DNA of 17,098 nucleotides, taken from the NCBI GenBank assembly GCA_964593905.1, contig CAZQLE010000065.1, positions 1-17,098 of the forward strand, in the 5' to 3' direction. Position 1 is the stretch's first letter. Each line of letters starts with the position of its first letter. The DNA comes from CAZQLE01 sp964593905. Its GTDB lineage: Bacteria > Chloroflexota > Anaerolineae > Anaerolineales > Anaerolineaceae. Under the pieces are notes generated by a model that had not been told where the DNA came from, did no database searches, and saw only the letters and a program-made list of their open reading frames with translations. The position numbers and the translations under genes were made by a program. Of this stretch, positions 12,355 to 17,098 are shown piece after piece.

Positions 12355-14625
12355 GTGAAAAAGAAGGATTGGATCCATCTGGGAATTCCCGCCGTACTCC
12401 TCGGCGGTTGTTTTGCGTGGCTGGCCTATCTGGCTGCCGGGCAAACGCTCTTTTTTTCCTGGCGGCGCACCGGCCTTTTTCTGCTGGCGTTTCCCGTCTT
12501 CAGCCTGTTTCATTTTCTCATCTTACGCCATCTCATCCGTCCCGCAGCGGCCGGGGTTAAAACTGCGCCAAAACTTGGCATGGCCGCCTTTTGCATCCTC
12601 GCCGGCGCTTACCTGCTCACCTTCACCCCGTGGGATCTGCCCATGCCCATTGGGGTGCAGCATCTGCGCATTATTGCCCTGGCGCAAAAGCACCCCGACG
12701 CACAGGCGGCGCAGGTTGAACTGCTCTCTTTTTCAGATGCCCATGATTTCATCAGTTACAACACTTTTGAGAATCCGCAGGGTTGGACGCGCCAGGATAC
12801 CAGCCTGATCACCGCCGGAGAATTTCCGGCGGAGTTATCCTGGCAGGGGCGGGCCAGAAAACTTTACGTCTCTTTTCGAACTTCGCCAGACAGCGGCAAA
12901 ATCACCCTGGTCTGGAACGGGCACACCAGCACATACGACCTTTATAATCTGGAAGTCGATCAACAGACCTATCCACTTGAAGTGCAGCTTCCGGCTTCAA
13001 CCCGGCTGCTGACGCTGGCGATCTACAGTTTGAGTGCGGGTTTCTTGCTGCTGGTTTTGACGGCCCTGTTTGTGTTAATCTGGCGGCAAACGCCGCCACT
13101 GAGCGCCGCGCCAGATGCGCTGCCGCCACTGCGTTCGCGTTTCTGGCTGCTGCCGCTGGCTGGTTTTCTCATCGGCGCCGGGTTGATGTTGTTTGCCTTG
13201 CGCAACAGTGGTGCAATTATCAGCACCGACACGGTCAATTATGTCAGCGCCGCCCGCCATCTGTTGGCTGGTGAGGGCTATATTGCCGAAAACAATGATG
13301 TGTATGACTGGTGGCCGCCGCTTTACCCGGCCTGGCTGGCGATCCTGGGCCTTGTTCCGGGCGTGAAAATGCTCACCATGATCACGCCTGGCAACGCATT
13401 TTTATATGGATTAATCGTCGCGCTGAGTGTGGTTCTGGCGCGCGCTGCGCTGCCCCGCGCGCGGCTGGCGGCCCCGGCGGTGCTGCTGCTCAGCCTGTTC
13501 GCCATCCCTTACTATGAAAGCGCAAGCCCCATCCTGTCCGAGCCGATCTACCTCACGCTGACGCTCTTTTTCTTTATTTTCTGGTTTCAATATTTGCACA
13601 CCCGCCGGCTGCATTACGCCATCTTGTTTACCATTGCCGCTGCGGGCATCCCATTAACCCGCTATGTGGGCGTGACCTTAATTTTAAGCACGGCGATCAC
13701 CCTGCTGTTAATTTTGCCCACCGCCAACGGGTGGCATCGTCTTACCCAGACCGCCGCCTTTGGTTTTCTCGGCAGCCTGCCAACCGCATTATGGGTCGGG
13801 CGCAATTACGTTTACTCGGGGCTGCTGACAGGGCCGCGCACACCCTCTGACACAAACCTGCAGGCCAATCTCCAGCGCGTCGTGGATACGATCAAAAGCT
13901 GGTTGGTTCCCGCGCCCTGGGCAGGGTACCTTTTAATCATCATCCTTCTTCTGGTCGCGCTTGTGCTGCTGGCTGGCAGGGCCGGCCAGGCCAACCGGCA
14001 GCTTTCAACAAACCCGCAAACCACATTAATCCTGGCCGGATACGCCATCTTTTACCTCGCCTACCTGGTAATTGTATTAAGCATCGTCTCCAATGCGCCC
14101 ATCGGAACCCGCCTGCTGGCGCCGGTGTTCCCGGCGCTGGTCATCGGTTTTGGCGGATTTTTGGACGCTGTGTGGCAGAAAAAACGGTTTGGCCCGTTTC
14201 TGGCCGCTTTGCTGCTGCTAATGCTGATGGTGCAGCCTGTTCTGACCTACCAGGCCAGACAGGGTTCGGTGCCAGAGGTGAATGAGGGGTCGATCCCCCT
14301 GCGTACATTTGAGCAGAATGGGGTGATCGATTACCTGCGCCGCAACCCGCCCACCGGCATGTCTTTTACCTTCAGCAACTGCCCGCGCTGCGTCTATATT
14401 TTTGCCGATCTGCACCCCACCTACCTTTTGGATGCCGACCATCCTGATCTGGATCTGCAAGACGGTGAAACAGGGGTCTTAATCTGGTTTGCGAATGTTG
14501 CCCCGTGGACAGACCGCCCCGCTCCGGGCAATACCCTGCCCGATCTCGCCCGGGCCGCCGGGCGGGCCGTTAGGGTGACCTCATTATACGCAGGCCCAGA
14601 CGGGCAGGTGGTTGAGGTCCGGTAA
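12355..14625 (+). CDS. GT39/ArnT-like polytopic membrane protein
   Basis: 756 aa with about a dozen hydrophobic helices. The start is GTG 12355, with AAGGGGAG nine nt upstream. Three N-terminal helices (to about residue 97) flank a soluble insert (about 98-215) that looks beta-rich (WQGRARKLYVSFRTSPDSG, LVWNGHTSTYDLYN). The GT-C core then begins, with Asp292 in STDTVNYVSAARHLLAGEGY, the place of the catalytic acidic residue in PMT/ArnT-like enzymes, and DVYDWWPPLYPAWLAILGL after it, as in family 39 proteins. A small C-terminal soluble domain follows (about 650-756) with a cysteine pair in SNCPRCVYIF. The likely role is transfer of a lipid-linked sugar to a cell-surface acceptor; substrates cannot be told. 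It is a single-gene unit between divergent and same-strand neighbours and the second gene of this type in the window. Confidence 0.78.
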   Translation: MKKKDWIHLGIPAVLLGGCFAWLAYLAAGQTLFFSWRRTGLFLLAFPVFSLFHFLILRHLIRPAAAGVKTAPKLGMAAFCILAGAYLLTFTPWDLPMPIGVQHLRIIALAQKHPDAQAAQVELLSFSDAHDFISYNTFENPQGWTRQDTSLITAGEFPAELSWQGRARKLYVSFRTSPDSGKITLVWNGHTSTYDLYNLEVDQQTYPLEVQLPASTRLLTLAIYSLSAGFLLLVLTALFVLIWRQTPPLSAAPDALPPLRSRFWLLPLAGFLIGAGLMLFALRNSGAIISTDTVNYVSAARHLLAGEGYIAENNDVYDWWPPLYPAWLAILGLVPGVKMLTMITPGNAFLYGLIVALSVVLARAALPRARLAAPAVLLLSLFAIPYYESASPILSEPIYLTLTLFFFIFWFQYLHTRRLHYAILFTIAAAGIPLTRYVGVTLILSTAITLLLILPTANGWHRLTQTAAFGFLGSLPTALWVGRNYVYSGLLTGPRTPSDTNLQANLQRVVDTIKSWLVPAPWAGYLLIIILLLVALVLLAGRAGQANRQLSTNPQTTLILAGYAIFYLAYLVIVLSIVSNAPIGTRLLAPVFPALVIGFGGFLDAVWQKKRFGPFLAALLLLMLMVQPVLTYQARQGSVPEVNEGSIPLRTFEQNGVIDYLRRNPPTGMSFTFSNCPRCVYIFADLHPTYLLDADHPDLDLQDGETGVLIWFANVAPWTDRPAPGNTLPDLARAAGRAVRVTSLYAGPDGQVVEVR

Positions 14626-14691
14626 AGAAACAGCCCTTGATGCGTGTTCAGAAAGCGGTCCAATCCCCCCTCGGACCTGTCTAACCTTGAT

Positions 14692-14720
14692 TTGCAGGTC
14701 ATTCGTTGCAGTGGTAAACT
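14692..14720 (+). promoter_or_regulatory. Candidate promoter of the chelatase gene
   Basis: TTGCAG (14692-14697), a 17-nt spacer ending in TGG, then TAAACT (14715-14720), i.e. again an extended -10. It predicts a start near 14727 and a 5' UTR of about 39 nt, too short for a riboswitch. Confidence 0.42.
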
Positions 14721-14765
14721 TAGTTTGAAGATCACCATTTGGAACTGCGAGGTAGCCAAACGCTT

Positions 14766-15863
14766 ATGCCTGCAATTTATCCTTTCACTGCAATCGTCGG
14801 TCAACAACGCATGAAACGGGCGCTCATCTTAAACGCGGTTGACACCCGCATCGGCGGTGTGCTCATTCGTGGAGAACGCGGCACGGCAAAATCGACCGCT
14901 GCGCGCGCGCTGGCGGCCCTGCTGCCCGGTGTCACCGTCGTCAGCGACTGTCGCTTTGGCTGCAACCCCGCCAAACCCGACACCTGGTGTACCGAATGTC
15001 GTGAACGCTCTGCCGCCGGTGAAACGCTGCCCGAAACTCGCCGGGCAACTCCTTTTGTCAACTTACCCGTTTCAGCCACCGAAGATCGTGTGGTCGGCAC
15101 GCTGGATATTGAGAAGGCCATTCAGAAGGGCGTACGCGCCTTTGAACCGGGCGTGTTGGCCTCGGCCAACCGCGGGTTATTGTATATCGATGAAGTCAAT
15201 CTGCTCGACGACCATGTCGTCGATATTCTGCTCGATTCAGCCGCGATGGGACAAAACATCGTCGAACGTGAGGGCATCTCATTCTCTCACCCCGCCCGCT
15301 TTATTCTGGTCGGAACGATGAACCCTGAAGAAGGCGATCTGCGCCCCCAGCTTTTGGATCGTTTCGCCCTTTCGGTGGAGATCTATGGCATCCACGATGC
15401 CCGTGAACGGGTCGAAATTATTCAGCGCCATCTCAGCTATGAAACCAACCCGACCGCCTTCCGGCAGGCCTGGTTGACCAGAGAAGAAGAACTGTCGCTC
15501 CAGATTGAGACGGCCCGAAAACTGGTCGATCAGGTCAGCTACACAACGCGCGACCTGCTTTCCATCGCCTCGCTGACCGCCTCCTTAAATGTCGAGGGGC
15601 ACCGCGCCGATCTGGTCATTCTTAAAACCGCCCGCGCTCAGGCCGCTTTTGAAGGCCGCACCCAGATCAACGATCGCGATATCGCCCTGGCCGCAGAGCT
15701 GGCGCTGCCCCACCGCTTGCGCAAGGGGCCCTTCTCGCAGTCAGATATGGGCATGGAAGAGCTTCAGGAACGCATTGAACAGCTTCAGGGCAGCAAGGCG
15801 GGGTCTCCCAAAGAGACTGAAACCGCGCCCGACAGCGACGCCAACGCGCAAAAAAAAACTTAA
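14766..15863 (+). CDS. chlD: ChlI/BchI-type AAA+ chelatase subunit; zero-frame product of a frameshifted chlD gene
   Basis: 365 aa. AAA+ ATPase motor of Mg- or Co-chelatases, which drive metal insertion into tetrapyrroles with a large ChlH/CobN subunit. Seen: FTAIVGQQRMKRALILNAV (7-25), Walker A GERGTAKST (36-44, Lys42), a four-cysteine cluster (Cys62, 66, 75, 78), Walker B LLYIDEVNLLD (138-148), sensor 1/arginine finger region GTMNPEEGDLRPQLLDRF (183-200), and a C-terminal lid with SYTTRDLLSIASLTASLNVEGHRAD. The length equals a free-standing ChlI. A TTG nine codons upstream is less likely than ATG 14766, which fits the family start though its ribosome site (GAGGT, 12 nt away) is weak. The ORF ends CAA AAA AAA ACT TAA; the -1 frame carries the rest of a ChlD protein, so ribosomes that do not shift release this small-subunit-like product and those that do make a 690-aa protein. 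Confidence 0.92.
   Translation: MPAIYPFTAIVGQQRMKRALILNAVDTRIGGVLIRGERGTAKSTAARALAALLPGVTVVSDCRFGCNPAKPDTWCTECRERSAAGETLPETRRATPFVNLPVSATEDRVVGTLDIEKAIQKGVRAFEPGVLASANRGLLYIDEVNLLDDHVVDILLDSAAMGQNIVEREGISFSHPARFILVGTMNPEEGDLRPQLLDRFALSVEIYGIHDARERVEIIQRHLSYETNPTAFRQAWLTREEELSLQIETARKLVDQVSYTTRDLLSIASLTASLNVEGHRADLVILKTARAQAAFEGRTQINDRDIALAAELALPHRLRKGPFSQSDMGMEELQERIEQLQGSKAGSPKETETAPDSDANAQKKT
15850..15863 (+). promoter_or_regulatory. Candidate -1 frameshift site (A9 slippery run with following stop)
   Basis: Nine As (15850-15858) read in zero frame as caa-aaa-aaa-act-taa. The heptamer A_AAA_AAA (15851-15857) allows tandem -1 slippage, after which decoding continues aac-tta-acc in the frame of the VWA domain. 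The zero-frame stop is at 15861. Two small 5-bp hairpins flank it at a distance (GTCTC/GAGAC 15803-15817; TCTGG/CCAGA 15899-15912); neither is at the usual stimulator spacing, and I see no upstream Shine-Dalgarno-like stimulator. RNA polymerase slippage on A9 is an equally good mechanism. Confidence 0.7.
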
Positions 15864-16837
15864 CCTCGGCTGAGATCGTCGAACAGCAAGAGCCTGAATC
15901 TGGCCAACCAGAACCCAACCCGCAAAATCCGTTTTCTGACACCAATGCATTCTGGTGGGATGGCGGTCAACAGATCAAAGCCGGTGAGACGTTTCATACC
16001 CGCCGGTTGGATACCCCGCTTGACCAGATGGTGCGGCGGGGGATGGGCCGGCGCTCGCGCACCCGTTCTGAAAAGAGACGCGGTCGTTACATTCAGTCAC
16101 GCCCCGCAGCAGGGCAACCCGACGACCTGGCTTTTGATGCCACCCTGCGCGCGGCTGCGCCCTTTCAAAACCAGCGCAGCGAAGAACGCAAACGGGTTGC
16201 CTTTGCGATCAAACCCTCCGACTACATGAACAAGGTGCGTATGCGCCGTTCGGCCAATCTGGTGCTCTTTCTAGTGGATGCATCCTGGTCGATGGCGGTT
16301 GCCGAACGTATGGCAGCCACCAAAGGCGCAATTCTTTCGCTGTTGACCGATGCCTACCAGCGCCGCGATCGGGTGGGGTTAATTGTCTTCCAGAAGAACA
16401 AGGCCACTCTCATCCTGCCGCCCACCAACTCCATCACCCTGGCCGAACGGGCCCTGCGCGACATCCCCATTGGCGGCAAAACCCCGCTTTCAGCCGGTTT
16501 GCAAATGTCTTATGAGGTACTGCGCCGCGAGAAGATGCTGCACCCCGATGTTATGCCGCTTTTAATCGTCCTGACCGATGGGGCAGGCAATGTTTCGATG
16601 GGGAATTTACCCCCCATGGAAGAATCGCGCCAGATGGCCGCGCTGATTGCCGGCGAGAAAATCCATTCACTGGTGGTCAATATGGAACATGCCGCCTTTG
16701 ATCAGGGGCTGGCGCAGACGCTGGCCGATCAATTGAAGGCCCCCTGCTACACGATCACCGATCTCAAAGCCGAGAACCTGTACAACACCGTCCGACAGCA
16801 GATCGTAAAAATCAAGCCAACTGAAGAGGCGCATTAA
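15857..16837 (+). CDS. chlD: ChlD-type linker and VWA domain, read in the -1 frame from the upstream AAA+ ORF
   Basis: 326 residues open from the slippery run to the stop, forming residues 365-690 of the fused protein. First comes a Pro/Glu/Gln-rich linker (VEQQEPESGQPEPNPQNPF), typical of ChlD/BchD. Then a basic stretch (RRGMGRRSRTRSEKRRGRY), the integrin-binding-like RRSANLVLF region, and a complete von Willebrand A fold: MIDAS DASWS (Asp505, Ser507, Ser509), GGKTPLSAG (Thr573), and LTDGAGNVS (Asp605). MAATKGAILSLLTDAYQRRD matches ChlD closely. The first in-frame start codon is TTG at 16007, without a ribosome site and inside the domain boundary; no ATG precedes the linker, so independent translation is unlikely. 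A sequencing error in A9 (true A10) is the main alternative. The 690-aa fusion has normal ChlD length. Confidence 0.88.
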   Translation, partial: NLTSAEIVEQQEPESGQPEPNPQNPFSDTNAFWWDGGQQIKAGETFHTRRLDTPLDQMVRRGMGRRSRTRSEKRRGRYIQSRPAAGQPDDLAFDATLRAAAPFQNQRSEERKRVAFAIKPSDYMNKVRMRRSANLVLFLVDASWSMAVAERMAATKGAILSLLTDAYQRRDRVGLIVFQKNKATLILPPTNSITLAERALRDIPIGGKTPLSAGLQMSYEVLRREKMLHPDVMPLLIVLTDGAGNVSMGNLPPMEESRQMAALIAGEKIHSLVVNMEHAAFDQGLAQTLADQLKAPCYTITDLKAENLYNTVRQQIVKIKPTEEAH

Positions 16838-16874
16838 TTGGCCGCCCCGTCTTGCAGTGTGCAGGCCTGCCGGC

Positions 16875-16903
16875 TTGCCAACCCTCTATCCTGGTGATAT
16901 CAT
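16875..16903 (+). promoter_or_regulatory. Strong promoter of the last, apparently leaderless gene
   Basis: TTGCCA (16875-16880, 5 of 6 to consensus), a 17-nt spacer ending in TGA, then TATCAT (16898-16903, 5 of 6). The predicted start (~16910) is within about 2 nt of the ATG at 16912. A perfect 10-bp palindrome, GCAGGCCTGC (16861-16870), lies just upstream of the -35 and could be a regulator site. Confidence 0.6.
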
Positions 16904-16911
16904 AGTTTTCT

Positions 16912-17098
16912 ATGGAGACATCAGCGCAGCCCAGAAAACGCACCCGCTCAATTTTGCTGACCGTGATCATCGGTTCGCTGGTCTGCTACTGCATCGGATT
17001 TGCCGTTTTGCAGGTCAACCAGGTAACGCGGCGCATGCCAACGCCCTCGGCCACCCTGCCCACCCTGAGCCCCACTGCCTCGGTCACCATTAACCCGC
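16912..17098 (+). CDS. Membrane-anchored protein with Pro/Thr-rich linker, cut by window end
   Basis: Only the first 62 codons are visible. A basic N-terminus (SAQPRKRTRS) precedes one hydrophobic helix (about residues 14-35: ILLTVIIGSLVCYCIGFAVL), then QVNQVTRRMP and a low-complexity Pro/Thr/Ser stretch (TPSATLPTLSPTASVTINP) typical of an extracytoplasmic spacer. By the positive-inside rule this is an N-in signal anchor with the bulk outside the cell. There is no Shine-Dalgarno sequence before the ATG, and the promoter is immediately upstream, so the mRNA is probably leaderless. The functional domain lies beyond the window and the protein is not recognised. It starts 74 nt after the chelatase gene but has its own promoter. 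Confidence 0.7.
   Translation, partial: METSAQPRKRTRSILLTVIIGSLVCYCIGFAVLQVNQVTRRMPTPSATLPTLSPTASVTINP

Noticed and set aside
14630..14765. Cobalamin riboswitch or terminator before the chelatase gene
   Set aside because: GGTCC/GGACC gives only a 5-bp stem with no T-tract, and the predicted 39-nt leader is too short for a B12 riboswitch; no B12-box-like sequence seen.
16007..16837. VWA domain as an independent gene starting at TTG 16007
   Set aside because: No ribosome site precedes it; the same frame is open and has ChlD-like linker composition back to the slippery run.
16838..16911. Terminator after the chelatase gene
   Set aside because: TTGGC/GCCAA would close a very long loop and no T-tract follows; the region reads better as a promoter with an upstream 10-bp palindrome.
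1..17098. tRNA, rRNA, CRISPR array or insertion sequence
   Set aside because: No cloverleaf with a CCA-proximal T-arm, no rRNA-like sequence, no regularly spaced short repeats and no transposase were seen; the only repeat is the two-unit element at 6349-6606.

Overview
The window looks like bacterial chromosomal DNA from a member of the Chloroflexota, most likely class Anaerolineae (inference from gene content and family style, not from a marker gene). It is GC-rich and gene-dense. It holds very large multi-spanning GT-C (family 39-like) membrane proteins, an archaeal/Thermus-AspRS2-type aspartyl-tRNA synthetase, a SHOCT-like regulator and Pro/Thr-rich membrane-anchored proteins. A run of ten Ns (3988-3997) shows that it comes from a scaffolded draft or metagenome assembly.

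Layout. 1-1682 (minus): a partial membrane metalloprotease-like gene whose GTG start overlaps the tpiA stop by 4 nt, then tpiA with its own candidate promoter, then a DUF488 gene closed by a very good intrinsic terminator. 1800-4361 (plus): a large GT39-like membrane protein containing the gap. 4427-4837 (minus): an OsmC-family protein. 5068-5853 (plus): a 14-codon leader ORF with a strong ribosome binding site, joined through TAATG to a cyclic-nucleotide-binding-domain protein that lacks a DNA-binding domain, which in turn overlaps a small NifU-type Fe-S scaffold gene. 5856-6248 (minus): SHOCT-like regulator. 6249-6621: non-coding, filled by two imperfect units of a hairpin-bearing intergenic repeat. 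6622-9223 (minus): prs, mutM and a membrane-anchored protein of unknown function in one operon. 9332-10651 (minus): aspS. 10761-12198 (minus): the B12-binding small subunit of a methylmalonyl-CoA-type mutase with its MeaB GTPase chaperone. 12355-14625 (plus): a second GT39-like protein. 14766-16837 (plus): a ChlI/ChlD-type chelatase gene split between two frames. 16912-end (plus): a membrane-anchored protein cut by the window edge.

The most striking item is the chelatase locus. An AAA+ ChlI-like ORF ends in an A9 run followed one codon later by TAA. The -1 frame stays open from that run through a Pro/acidic linker into a complete VWA domain, with no credible start of its own. This has the architecture of a chlD gene using -1 frameshifting (ribosomal, or transcriptional slippage on A9) to make both a small (365 aa) and a medium (690 aa) chelatase subunit. 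Such a mechanism has been reported for chlD genes of cobalamin producers. Together with the B12-dependent mutase genes nearby, a cobaltochelatase role (with a CobN elsewhere) is likely but not proven.

Other signals worth attention are a recurrent extended -10 promoter element (TGG/TGA + TAAAAT-like), an apparently leaderless gene at 16912, a 7-1-7 palindrome at the predicted 5' end of the aspS transcript, and the translationally coupled leader/cNMP/NifU module.
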